The notes beneath the pieces are model-generated. The model worked only from the letters and a program-made list of their open reading frames with translations. It made no database searches and had not been told where the DNA came from. From Nitrospina sp. UBA6727 (GTDB lineage Bacteria > Nitrospinota > Nitrospinia > Nitrospinales > VA-1): 64,000 bases of DNA. Shown here one piece after another: positions 40,824-48,930 of the stretch (the stretch's first letter is position 1; every line of letters starts with the position of its first letter). The stretch lies in the NCBI GenBank assembly GCA_002454045.1, contig DKID01000023.1:1-64000 (forward strand), given 5' to 3'. Both the position numbers and the translations under genes were made by a program.

Positions 40824-41219
40824 ATGTCTTTACCGATCGCAACTATTTTCGCCTTGGGCACGGGGATTGAACTTTACGGATTGAAATTCGTGAGCGATTC
40901 GATCAGCATCCTCAACACGGTTTCGTTGATTATGTTCACTTTTCTGATTGGAATTATCGTCGGCCAAAGTTACGGCAAAGAAGTTTTTGAGAGAATGCAA
41001 CGACACCTTATGTCGCGGGAAATCCCGAGCGACGAAGCCCTGACCGGCGTGGTGATGGGGGTGGCGAGCATGCTCCTCATTACTCCCGGCGCGGTGACGG
41101 ACATACTCGGCCTCCTCATCGTGATCCCGATCACCCGCGAAATGTTCAAACAAATCGCCGCGCATATCGCGAAGAATAGAATTCAATCGGGACAACTCTA
41201 TTTTTTCTTTAAGGATTAG
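40824..41219 (+). CDS. FxsA-family cytoplasmic membrane protein
   Basis: This 131-aa protein has three or four short hydrophobic segments and the FxsA hallmark ITPGAVTDILGLLIVIPITR (about 90-109). FxsA proteins are inner-membrane proteins linked in Escherichia coli to relief of F-plasmid exclusion of phage T7 when overproduced. Their normal role is unclear. No strong ribosome-binding site is visible before ATG 40824. The next gene on the same strand starts 39 nt on. Confidence 0.8.
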   Translation: MSLPIATIFALGTGIELYGLKFVSDSISILNTVSLIMFTFLIGIIVGQSYGKEVFERMQRHLMSREIPSDEALTGVVMGVASMLLITPGAVTDILGLLIVIPITREMFKQIAAHIAKNRIQSGQLYFFFKD

Positions 41220-41258
41220 TCGCGGCGAATCGCTGGCGACGACCGCGGTCTCGCGCTG

Positions 41259-41987
41259 ATGAATATGAGGTCTCTATTTTTCCCGCCGCGAAATCTCCGA
41301 GATGAATTGTTGGACTTGGACGAAGCCCCCTACGACGAAGTGCGCGACAGCCTGCGCGATGTCGCCGCCGTCAACCGCTACTTAAGCGGCTACCGAGTTT
41401 TGCTCCATCACGTCGAACCTTTTCTGCAAGCGCACAAAATGAATCGTCCGTTCACGGTGCTGGATGCGGCGACGGGGTCTGCGGACCAACCGATAGCGCT
41501 GGTCAAACTAGCGCGCCGTTTGCGCGTGCCCATCCACATCACCGCCATTGACATCACCGCCAAGATGCTGAAGTTAGCGAAGGAGGAGACCGCCGCCTTT
41601 CCCGAAATTCGGTTGGTGCAATGCGACATTTTTTCGTTGCCGTTTCGGAACGCGGGTTTCGATTTAGCGGTCAACTCTTTGTCGCTGCATCATTTTAGTT
41701 GGCGCAAGGCGGTGACGATTTTGCGTGCGCTATCCGCGGCGGCGCGACTGGGCGTGGTGGTCAACGATTTGCACCGCAGCCGCATCGCGCACGCGGCGAT
41801 ATTTTTGTTGACGCGGATTTTCACCCGCAACCGACTAACCCGTTTCGACGCGCCCGTTTCGGTGATGAACGCCTTCACGCCGGAAGAGTTCCGCCAACTT
41901 GCCTGCGCGGCGGAAATAAAATCTTTCGAAATCCACCGCCATTTTCCTTACCGAATTGCTTTGGTGGGACGAAGGGAGCGGCCATGA
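41259..41987 (+). CDS. Class I SAM-dependent methyltransferase
   Basis: This 242-aa protein has AdoMet motif I as FTVLDAATGSADQPIALVKL (about 65-84), the acidic loop TAIDITAKMLKLAKEE and post-II LVQCDIFSLPF. SLSLHHFSW follows, as in small-molecule methylases. Its stop overlaps the start of an FAD oxidoreductase gene of the geranylgeranyl-reductase type (ATGA), an association known for polyketide/quinone or lipid modification pairs. Substrate not known. ATG 41265 is an alternative start. Confidence 0.85.
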   Translation: MNMRSLFFPPRNLRDELLDLDEAPYDEVRDSLRDVAAVNRYLSGYRVLLHHVEPFLQAHKMNRPFTVLDAATGSADQPIALVKLARRLRVPIHITAIDITAKMLKLAKEETAAFPEIRLVQCDIFSLPFRNAGFDLAVNSLSLHHFSWRKAVTILRALSAAARLGVVVNDLHRSRIAHAAIFLLTRIFTRNRLTRFDAPVSVMNAFTPEEFRQLACAAEIKSFEIHRHFPYRIALVGRRERP

Positions 41988-43243
41988 ATTCTTACGACGT
42001 CATCGTCGTCGGCGGCGGACCGGCGGGGTGCGCCATGGCTCTCGACCTCAACCGCCACGGCTATGACATCGCGCTTTGCGACCAGGCAAAATTTCCCCGC
42101 GACAAAGTTTGCGGCGGATTTATTAGTCCAGGCGCCGAACCTATTCTCGAGCAGTTGGGCGTGCTGGCTCCCATCGAAGCGTTAGTTCCGAAGCGACTAA
42201 AAGGGGTGGCGATCTCCGCGTATGAAAGCGCCGAGTTGGCGATTGATTATCCCGCCGCCGCGAAGACCGGTTTGCGGCCGAGCAGTTTGTCCGTGCCCCG
42301 TTATCAATTGGACGCGCTATTTTTAAGGCAGGCGCAACGTGTCGGCGTGAAAGTTTTTGAACGGCATAAGGTGTCGGATTTTATTTTTGACGACGGCCGC
42401 GTCGTCGGCGTTCGCGGTTGGGACGAAACGCGAACTTCTTTTTCCATGCGCGCGAAACTGGTTGTGGATGCCGGCGGTCGCAACGCGGTGTCCTTGCGAA
42501 AGTTTCGCTTGAAACGGGAACCCAGGGGTCGCGGCAAAATTGCTTTCTCCGCACATTGGCGCGGCGCGCGACTGCCAGATGATTATTGTTATATGCATGT
42601 TAGCCGACCGGGCTACACGGGAATTTCTGCCGTGGGAAATGGCCAGGTCAACGTGGTGTTGGTGGTGGCGCGTTCCGCCCTCAACGGCGACGGGGTCGAA
42701 AAGTCGGCAACGTTTTATCATCGCGTGCTGATGAAAAATCGCCGCCGCCGCGAAGTGCTTCGGAACGCGGAGCGGGTGGAGCCTGTGCGCTCGGTGGAAT
42801 CATTGGCGTTCACCGTCGCGCCGGTTCCTTGCGGCGGATTGGTCTTGGTCGGGGACGCGACGGGATTCATCGACCCTTTCACTGGGGAGGGAATTTTTCT
42901 GTCGTTAAGGAGTGCGCAAATCGCGGGCGAGGTGATTCATGCTGGATTTCAAAGTTCGAATTTTTCCCGGAGTTTTTTCTCCGTCCACGACGCAAGACGG
43001 CGGGAAGAATTTCGCGGCAAGTTTTTGTTGAGCCGAGTTCTGCAACGGCTGATTTATAATCCGTCGTTTTGCGACAGAGTCTTGGACGGCTTGTCGAAAA
43101 ATCAAGCGTACGCCGAGACCTTGGCGGGCGTGGTCGGGGACATCCTGCCTGCCAGAAAATTAGTTTCGGTGAAGTTTTTGTTGCAGTTGCTCGCGGGAAA
43201 TTTTAGGTTCGGTGAGTCTGCGGTTTTGAAAGAGGCGCCGTGA
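41984..43243 (+). CDS. FAD-dependent oxidoreductase (geranylgeranyl reductase-like)
   Basis: ATG 41984 overlaps the methylase stop. The 419-aa protein has the FAD Rossmann motif YDVIVVGGGPAGCAMALDL, the CDQAKFPRDKVCGGFISPGA block typical of the GGR/RebH-like flavoprotein group, RYQLDALFLRQA and the second FAD motif VLVGDATGFIDPFTGEGI. Such enzymes reduce isoprenoid double bonds or oxidise aromatic intermediates. Together with the coupled methyltransferase it forms a two-gene tailoring unit. No isoprenoid or polyketide core genes are in the window. Confidence 0.88.
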   Translation: MNSYDVIVVGGGPAGCAMALDLNRHGYDIALCDQAKFPRDKVCGGFISPGAEPILEQLGVLAPIEALVPKRLKGVAISAYESAELAIDYPAAAKTGLRPSSLSVPRYQLDALFLRQAQRVGVKVFERHKVSDFIFDDGRVVGVRGWDETRTSFSMRAKLVVDAGGRNAVSLRKFRLKREPRGRGKIAFSAHWRGARLPDDYCYMHVSRPGYTGISAVGNGQVNVVLVVARSALNGDGVEKSATFYHRVLMKNRRRREVLRNAERVEPVRSVESLAFTVAPVPCGGLVLVGDATGFIDPFTGEGIFLSLRSAQIAGEVIHAGFQSSNFSRSFFSVHDARRREEFRGKFLLSRVLQRLIYNPSFCDRVLDGLSKNQAYAETLAGVVGDILPARKLVSVKFLLQLLAGNFRFGESAVLKEAP

Positions 43244-43269
43244 TTTCAGGCGTCGCCCTCGGCGGAAAG

Positions 43270-43497
43270 TCAGTGCGCGGTTTCCTGATGCTGGCTTAAA
43301 ATTTTTTCCATGCGGTCTTTCAGGCTTAATTTTCGTTTTTGGCACTTTTTATTTTCCACCTCTTGTTCAGGCGTGATGACCTTCATCTTGTTAAATTCCT
43401 CAACTTTTAGTTTGAGCAAAGAGTGTTCTTCATAAAGTTTGCGAAACTCTGGATTTTTCTGGCTGACTTTTTCAAGCAAAGCGGAATCAATGTCCAT
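43270..43497 (-). CDS. DUF465/YdcH-family small coiled-coil protein
   Basis: This 75-aa helical protein has the DUF465 pattern. NPEFRKLYEEHSLLKLKVEE and then LKDRMEKILSQH flank a loop with VENKKCQKRKL. The family is widespread in proteobacteria and of unknown function. Its start overlaps the tsaB end by 11 nt, so it is translated as part of that unit. Confidence 0.88.
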   Translation of the reverse strand: MDIDSALLEKVSQKNPEFRKLYEEHSLLKLKVEEFNKMKVITPEQEVENKKCQKRKLSLKDRMEKILSQHQETAH

Positions 43498-44194
43498 GTT
43501 TTACAACCTCCTGATTTAACATTTTTCTGTTTCGTTCGGCTTCCGATTCTCTGACGTAATGGATGGTCAGGGCGTCCAGATCAAAACCGGGGTTCGCCTG
43601 AAATTGGTTGCGGGCGAGTTGCGCCGCGCTGGCGGCAATCGTCTGGTTTTTAATCGGCGCGTCGTCGATAAATTTGTTCCCCAACCGCGCGGAAAAAAAA
43701 TCTTTATAGGGCACCATCCCCCCGCCCAAAAATATCGTGGGCTCCTGCGTCAGGTCGCACAATTCCTGAGGAGTGACGGCTTGGTCCGCGGTTTCTCTGA
43801 CCAACTTTTCACCCGCGTATTTAAACTTTGCGGTGTAAACCTCTTTCTTCCTGGCGTCGAGAATTGGGGAAATCGGCTGGGAAACGGGCTCAACCAAATT
43901 CGCGTACGCCTCCAGCGTGTTGATTCCCCAGAAAGGTTTTTTCGTCGCCAACACTAATCCTTTAATCAGGCTGACCCCAACGCGAAGTCCAGTGAAGGAA
44001 CCGGGACCCGTCGTGACGCAGAACCCATCCACTTGCGCAAGTCCGCCGTCTAACTTCCCCAAAACTTCGTCCATCAAAACCAGAAGTTGGTCGGAAAATG
44101 TTGAAGTACTGACGGACTCGGCGACAATTTTTTCATCCACCAACAGCGCCACACTTCCTTTGGGCGCGGACGCGTCGAGTCCCAAAAGTATCAT
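43487..44194 (-). CDS. tsaB: tRNA threonylcarbamoyladenosine biosynthesis protein TsaB
   Basis: This 235-aa ASKHA-fold protein has MILLGLDASAPKGSVALL and the phosphate loop VTTGPGSFTGLRVGVSLIKG. PILDARKKEVYTAKF is the TsaB signature. It is the non-catalytic partner of TsaD in making t6A37 on tRNAs that read ANN codons. It is shorter than the kinase-like paralogues but complete for TsaB. A small DUF465 gene overlaps its end. Confidence 0.93.
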   Translation of the reverse strand: MILLGLDASAPKGSVALLVDEKIVAESVSTSTFSDQLLVLMDEVLGKLDGGLAQVDGFCVTTGPGSFTGLRVGVSLIKGLVLATKKPFWGINTLEAYANLVEPVSQPISPILDARKKEVYTAKFKYAGEKLVRETADQAVTPQELCDLTQEPTIFLGGGMVPYKDFFSARLGNKFIDDAPIKNQTIAASAAQLARNQFQANPGFDLDALTIHYVRESEAERNRKMLNQEVVKHGH

Positions 44195-44557
44195 CGTTTC
44201 ACGGTCGGGAAGAGGGGTGGAATGGTGACGAGAGGAACATCGGATTACTCCTGAATGCGTGATGTAAAGGTAGGGCGTGGGCGGCGGAAAGTCAACGGAA
44301 AACCGATTTCCCCCAGCCTTCGGAACGCCGCCGCCGTCGCGTTAAAATTCACGCGACTAGCGGGAACGAGCAAAACTTTATGCCGGCGGCGGTGGTGCTT
44401 ACTCATTGAAAAATTTAGCTTTATTTGCTTGACAGGCATTGGATTTAATTTTACAGTAAATTTTGATTGCGGGCTAAACTTATTTTTTGGTTTATTTTTG
44501 CAAGGCGGGGGCGCTGGAAAATAAGGCATTGCGAACTCCCTTCGAGGCAAGTGTGCT
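44195..44557. other. Gene-free stretch between tsaB and a small gene
   Basis: These 363 nt contain a short triplet copy (GAACGCCGCCGCCGTCGCGT, about 44324-44343) and the promoter listed separately. A minus-strand frame of about 128 codons crosses it, but it has no ribosome-binding site and repeat-like composition. Confidence 0.5.
44429..44457 (+). promoter_or_regulatory. Candidate sigma-70 promoter for the 63-aa protein gene
   Basis: TTGACA (44429-44434) and TACAGT (44452-44457) have an ideal 17-nt spacing. The -10 lies 100 nt before ATG 44558. A terminator follows the gene, giving a self-contained unit. Confidence 0.6.
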
Positions 44558-44749
44558 ATGTTCTTTGAAGTCAGGATTTTCGATGCTAGAGGAGAGTTGA
44601 AGAAGGTGGTGTCGCCAAGAAGATTGAGCAATCGGTTTTGGAAGTATGGCGGACAGGATGCGGTAGACTCGGGCGAAAAAGAAAACCGCTCCCAAGATTT
44701 AGAGAACCAGAAATTTTTGCGGGATGAATGTCAAATCGGAGAGCGTTGA
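44558..44749 (+). CDS. 63-aa soluble protein of unknown function
   Basis: The product starts MFFEVRIFDARGELKKVVSP, then RRLSNRFWKYGGQ, and ends ECQIGER. A beta-hairpin start followed by a basic and then a polar helical part looks like a genuine small protein. A consensus promoter upstream and an intrinsic terminator downstream bracket it, supporting expression. The ribosome-binding site is weak. Family not recognised. Confidence 0.6.
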   Translation: MFFEVRIFDARGELKKVVSPRRLSNRFWKYGGQDAVDSGEKENRSQDLENQKFLRDECQIGER

Positions 44750-44782
44750 CTGCAAAATGTTTCTCTAAAGTTTGATGGGATG

Positions 44783-44818
44783 AAAAAAGCATGAAGCTTT
44801 GTGGGCTCCGTGCTTTTT
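44783..44818 (+). terminator. Intrinsic terminator after the 63-aa gene
   Basis: AAAAAGCA pairs with TGCTTTTT around an 18-19 nt loop, ending in the T-run, 34 nt after the stop. Confidence 0.55.
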
Positions 44819-44948
44819 ATATTTTGCGCGCGGAAAATCTAATCCGTCTTTTCGTCCCGTTCTCCCGAAGTCGCCGCCGCCATAATTGCGATCATTCAGA
44901 GACGAACCGATTTATGTTTGATAGCGAACTATTTTTGCGAGTCGGATA

Positions 44949-46109
44949 ATGTACATCACGTCTGCGGAACAGTTGACGGAGTTTTGCGGGAACCTACAGT
45001 CCGCTAAAATTCTCGCGGTGGATACGGAGTTCGTCCGCGAAAGAACTTATTTCCACCGCGTCGGATTAATTCAGGTGGCAAGTGAAGAACACTTCGCTGC
45101 GGTTGACCCCATCCTGCTCGACGATTTGACGCCGTTGTTGGAATTGTTGAAGGATTCCGCGAAGATAAAAATTTTTCACGCCGCGCGTCAGGACCTCGAA
45201 ATTCTGGTGCGCCTCTGCGGTCAAGTCATCCCGCCGGTGTTTGACACTCAAATCGCCGCCGCCTTGGTGGGATGGGGCTCGCAGATTTCCTTCGCGAAAA
45301 TTGTGCACAAGGCTTTGGGGAAAAAGATTCACAAATCGGAAACTTATACAGATTGGTGCCGCCGTCCGCTGAGCAAAAATCAAATTGAATACGCCATCGA
45401 CGACGTCCGTTATCTGGTGCCGGTTTATAACAAACTGATTCGGCAATTAAAAAAAATGAATCGCCTGGATTGGGTGAAGGGCGAAGTTTTGAATTGGGAA
45501 GACCCGCAAACATTTGCCTTGCCCGACCCGCAGAAACGCTTTATGAAAATTAAAAATCTGCGCAGCCTGAAACCTAGAAACTTGACGGTGCTCAAGGAAC
45601 TCGCGGCCTGGCGGGAGAAGGAAGCCGTCAAACGAAACTGCCTGGCTAAACACATCGTCCGCGATGAAACGCTGTTGGAAATCGCCCGCAAAGTTCCGAG
45701 AAATTTGCCAGCGATATCCGGGCTGCGCGGGTTCCACCAAAAAGAGTTGGGGAAAAGCGGCGCGGCGATTTTGTCGGCGATTGAAAAAGCCTTGGAAATT
45801 CTGGAAAAAGACTTCACCGTTCTTCCCGAAAATAATGGGCACGCCACGACCCGCGGCGTTGAAGAATTGCTCTCCGCCTACGTGCAAGTTCGGTCTGAAG
45901 AATTAAAGATTGAGCCGAGCGTTTTGGCAGACCGAAAACAGATCCACAGTTTCGTGGCTCACTTCGAACAAAACCTAAACATGGAAGAACATTTCCTGTT
46001 TCGCGGATGGCGGAAAGAATTTATAGGCTCGCCCATGCTCTCCCTGTTGACCGGCAAGGTGGGACTCAAGATCGATTCCTCCGGTCGCGTTTGTTTGACG
46101 GCGCCGTAA
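44949..46109 (+). CDS. rnd: Ribonuclease D
   Basis: This 386-aa 3'-5' exoribonuclease has the DEDDy motifs: ILAVDTEFVRERTYF (Asp-x-Glu, about 20-34), IKIFHAARQDLEIL (about 75-88) and YAIDDVRYLVPVY (about 146-158). HRDC-type helical domains follow (LKELAAWREKEAVKRNCLAK and a second copy). RNase D trims tRNA and other stable RNA 3' ends. The length is normal. It is followed by a triplet repeat tract and then mutL. Confidence 0.93.
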   Translation: MYITSAEQLTEFCGNLQSAKILAVDTEFVRERTYFHRVGLIQVASEEHFAAVDPILLDDLTPLLELLKDSAKIKIFHAARQDLEILVRLCGQVIPPVFDTQIAAALVGWGSQISFAKIVHKALGKKIHKSETYTDWCRRPLSKNQIEYAIDDVRYLVPVYNKLIRQLKKMNRLDWVKGEVLNWEDPQTFALPDPQKRFMKIKNLRSLKPRNLTVLKELAAWREKEAVKRNCLAKHIVRDETLLEIARKVPRNLPAISGLRGFHQKELGKSGAAILSAIEKALEILEKDFTVLPENNGHATTRGVEELLSAYVQVRSEELKIEPSVLADRKQIHSFVAHFEQNLNMEEHFLFRGWRKEFIGSPMLSLLTGKVGLKIDSSGRVCLTAP

Positions 46110-46120
46110 AAAAATAATTT

Positions 46121-46169
46121 TCGCGTCACCGTCATCGCCGACGCCGCCCGCCACGCCGCCCGCGCCGAA
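46121..46169. repeat. Dispersed GTC/GCC triplet tract before mutL
   Basis: GCGTCACCGTCATCGCCGAC and GCCCGCCACGCCGCCCGCGC fill most of the gap between rnd and mutL, in the GTC sense relative to the plus strand. Confidence 0.65.
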
Positions 46170-46243
46170 CCTTTTTCTTGCAATCGATTCTGATTTGTTT
46201 TACAAAATGATTAAGCCTGCCTCGATTAGGCGGAAGGATTTTT

Positions 46244-48121
46244 ATGCCTGCCCCCTCCCAAAAAATATCGCCGAAAATTCGCATCCTTCCTGAAGACTTG
46301 ACGAACCAGATCGCCGCCGGCGAGGTGGTGGAGCGTCCCGCATCCGTAGTCAAGGAGTTGGTTGAAAACTCCATCGACGCCGGCGCGACCACGATCCGTC
46401 TGGACATTGAAGGCGGCGGGAAAAAGAAAATCCGCATCGTCGACAACGGAATAGGCATGGCTCCCGACGAATGTCGTTTGGCATTTTCCCGCCACGCCAC
46501 CAGCAAAATCTCGAAGTTCGAAGACCTTGAGACCATCCATTCGCTGGGCTTTCGCGGCGAGGCTTTGGCAAGTATCGCCTCGGTGGCCAAAGTGCGTTGT
46601 TCCAGTACCCGCGACGAAAGTGAGGGCGGGAAGTTGATCGTGGTGAACGGCGGCGAAATATTGGAAGAAAGAGATGTCGCCTGCCCGCGAGGAACGACCC
46701 TCGAAGTCGCCCAGCTTTTCTATGTGATTCCCGCGCGCAGTAAGTTTTTGAAAGGCGACTCCACGGAATTTTCACACATCACCCAAGTCATCACGCAACA
46801 GGCGCTGGCTTATCCCAGCATTCAATTTTTGCTAACCCATAACGGTCGCGAAGTGATCAACACTTTGCCCACCGACCAACTTCATTACCGGATTGCTGAA
46901 TTGTTCGGCGGCGACCTTGCTAAATTTTTGTTGGAGGTTGACGCCACATCGGATGAGTACCGATTGACCGGCTACGTGTCGAGTCCAGTGTACACGCGCT
47001 CCAATCGGTCTGCCCAATACTGTTTTATCAACGGTCGTTTCGTCCGCGACAAAGTTATTCTCCACGCCACCCAACAAGGTTACAGTCACCTGCTGCCGAA
47101 AGATCAACACCCGGTGATGTTTCTTTACTTGACGATGGACCCTCATTTGTTGGACGTGAATGTGCATCCCTCCAAAGCGGAAGTTCGTTTCGCGTTTCAG
47201 CAGGACGTGCACCGATTTGTCGCGCACGGTGTTCGCGCGGCGCTGGAAAAAAATCAGCAGGCGCCGGCGGTCGACTCAACTCCGCGCAGCGCGGCGGACA
47301 TCCCTCTTTGCGCGCCGACAAACCCGCCGCCGTCCTCGCCGCGGTCGGACTCCCCGCCGCCGCCGTCACCTTCTTCACCGCGGACGGATTACCCGCCGCC
47401 ACCGTGGGTGGATAAGGCTCGCGTTCCTCATCACGACGACCGTCATCAAGATTTGCAAACCGTGATGGGACACGGTCATGCTCCCGCCGCGTCGCAAGTA
47501 ACTTGTTTCGACAATGCTCCGACGCCGGTTGCCGACTTGATTTATTCGGAGTTCGAACCGGTCGGACAACTCGATCGGTCGTTCATCATCATGCAAGGAA
47601 AAAAAGGGTTGCTGGTGGTGGACCAACATGTGGCGCACGAAAGAATTTTGTATGAACGGTTTCGCGCCGCCGCCCAAGCCCGCAAAGTCGAAGTGCAGCA
47701 ACTGCTGTTTCCCCTTGCCGTTGCGCTTGCTCCGGGGGAGTCGGAACTATTGCGTCCTCACCTTACGCGGTTGCTTGATATGGGATTGGAACTCGAACCT
47801 TTCGGGCAGAATGAATTTTTGCTGCGGTCGGTTCCGGCGATTCTTAAAAACGGCGACCACGAAAAACTTTTGCGGGACACTATCGAACTTCTCCCCAAGC
47901 AAGCGCAGGAAGATATTTTGCATGAAAAATACGAACAGGTTTTAATCATGATGGCGTGCCGAAACGCAATCAAGGTCAACCATTCTCTCAACCTGGATCA
48001 GATTAGAAAATTAATATCCGATCTCGAGCAGACTGCCATGCCCTACACCTGCCCTCACGGCAGGCCGATTTCGCTGTTGTTTGACATCGACGACATCCTG
48101 AAAAAATTTCTCCGCAAATAG
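46244..48121 (+). CDS. mutL: DNA mismatch repair protein MutL (endonuclease type)
   Basis: This 625-aa protein has the GHKL ATPase N-terminus: ERPASVVKELVENSIDAGAT (N-box), DNGIGM, FSRHATSKI and SLGFRGEALASI. The linker (about 335-400) is low complexity, Pro/Ser/Arg rich. The C-terminal domain has DQHVAHERILYE (about 460-471), the metal-binding DQHA(x)2E(x)4E endonuclease motif, plus ACRNAIKVNHS and CPHGRP. MutL of this type nicks DNA itself, so the host should lack MutH. The repeat family of this genome has evidently expanded in the linker (47316-47410). Confidence 0.96.
   Translation: MPAPSQKISPKIRILPEDLTNQIAAGEVVERPASVVKELVENSIDAGATTIRLDIEGGGKKKIRIVDNGIGMAPDECRLAFSRHATSKISKFEDLETIHSLGFRGEALASIASVAKVRCSSTRDESEGGKLIVVNGGEILEERDVACPRGTTLEVAQLFYVIPARSKFLKGDSTEFSHITQVITQQALAYPSIQFLLTHNGREVINTLPTDQLHYRIAELFGGDLAKFLLEVDATSDEYRLTGYVSSPVYTRSNRSAQYCFINGRFVRDKVILHATQQGYSHLLPKDQHPVMFLYLTMDPHLLDVNVHPSKAEVRFAFQQDVHRFVAHGVRAALEKNQQAPAVDSTPRSAADIPLCAPTNPPPSSPRSDSPPPPSPSSPRTDYPPPPWVDKARVPHHDDRHQDLQTVMGHGHAPAASQVTCFDNAPTPVADLIYSEFEPVGQLDRSFIIMQGKKGLLVVDQHVAHERILYERFRAAAQARKVEVQQLLFPLAVALAPGESELLRPHLTRLLDMGLELEPFGQNEFLLRSVPAILKNGDHEKLLRDTIELLPKQAQEDILHEKYEQVLIMMACRNAIKVNHSLNLDQIRKLISDLEQTAMPYTCPHGRPISLLFDIDDILKKFLRK
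47316..47410. repeat. Triplet repeat tract inside the mutL linker
   Basis: CCGCCGTCCTCGCCGCGGTC, CCGCCGCCGCCGTCACC and ACCCGCCGCCACCG units are read as a Pro/Ser/Asp run between the ATPase and endonuclease domains. The composition matches the intergenic family. Confidence 0.65.
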
Positions 48122-48122
48122 T

Positions 48123-48176
48123 CAGCGGCAATCGCCGTCAATCGTTTCCCGCCGCCGCCGTCACCGCGCCGCCGCG
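48123..48176. repeat. Dispersed triplet tract after mutL
   Basis: CAATCGCCGTCAATC and CCGCCGCCGCCGTCACCGCG start directly at the mutL stop codon and occupy half of the 141-nt gap to the next gene. Confidence 0.65.
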
Positions 48177-48262
48177 CAATCTTGCAATGTCGTCTGGTGA
48201 ATTTTCCGCGATGTTTGTAAAATGTTTGCATCTGGCGCAGGCGGATTTTATAAGGAAGAATG

Positions 48263-48718
48263 ATGAGCGAGAATTGCAGGTTTGAAAATGTCGCGGCGAT
48301 TTTTGCAGGACGCTTGCGCGGAAATCAGTTGATGCTCAGCGGCAAAGGTTTGACCCCGGAAGAGGCGCGCATTTTATGGCGGTCGCCGAGAATGCAGGAA
48401 GTCAGCTGGCTGGATTTGGATGACAACAACCTTGGCGACAAAGGGGTCGCGGAGTTGGCGGAATGTACGTTTTTGAAAAACGTCCAGTATCTGAATCTCA
48501 ATCGGAATAACTTGAGCGATGCAGGGCTAAAATTTTTGGCTGACGCAAAACATCTTGGCAAACTCAAACGTCTACACCTAAAAGGAAACGCGATAGCAGG
48601 AGAGGGGGCCATCGCTTTGTTCAATTCCGCAACGCTCGTGAACCTGTCCACCTTCCAAGTCAGTGACGACTGGACCTGCAAGAGGAGGGAAGGATGGCGT
48701 TACAAACCGCGGGCCTGA
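48263..48718 (+). CDS. Leucine-rich repeat (RNI-like) protein
   Basis: The start is set at ATG 48263 with AAGGA upstream; ATG 48260 is equally possible. The protein of about 151 aa has three RNI-type leucine-rich repeats: VSWLDLDDNNLGDKGVAEL, VQYLNLNRNNLSDAGLKFL and LKRLHLKGNAIAGEGAIAL. These form a small horseshoe for protein binding. There is no signal peptide. The C-terminus (TCKRREGWRYKPRA) is basic. Partner unknown; it stands alone between two repeat tracts. Confidence 0.85.
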   Translation: MSENCRFENVAAIFAGRLRGNQLMLSGKGLTPEEARILWRSPRMQEVSWLDLDDNNLGDKGVAELAECTFLKNVQYLNLNRNNLSDAGLKFLADAKHLGKLKRLHLKGNAIAGEGAIALFNSATLVNLSTFQVSDDWTCKRREGWRYKPRA

Positions 48719-48756
48719 CGCGCGGCGTTTTTTTCTTGCGGTCAAATTATATACGC

Positions 48757-48812
48757 GCCGCCGTCATCGACGCCATCCCGCCGTCACTGCCGTTGCGTCG
48801 CCGTTGCGTCGT
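48757..48812. repeat. Dispersed triplet tract between the LRR and HAD genes
   Basis: GCCGCCGTCATCGACGCC, CCGCCGTCACTGCCGTTGCG and TCGCCGTTGCGTCGTT units lie in a 212-nt gap that otherwise shows no coding sequence or clear promoter. Confidence 0.6.
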
Positions 48813-48930
48813 TGGGACTTTTACGTTTTCTGTAGTTCCTTTATCGCGGCGGTGTTGTTATCATTTAGCAGATTTTTATTTTCCGCCGCTAGTCTCTCAA
48901 GTTTTACGAACTGGAAAACAGCAATGACAG

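Noticed and set aside
44245..44631. 128-codon minus-strand frame between tsaB and rnd
   Set aside because: Basic, proline-rich, repeat-containing composition with no ribosome-binding site. It overlaps a better supported plus-strand promoter and small gene.
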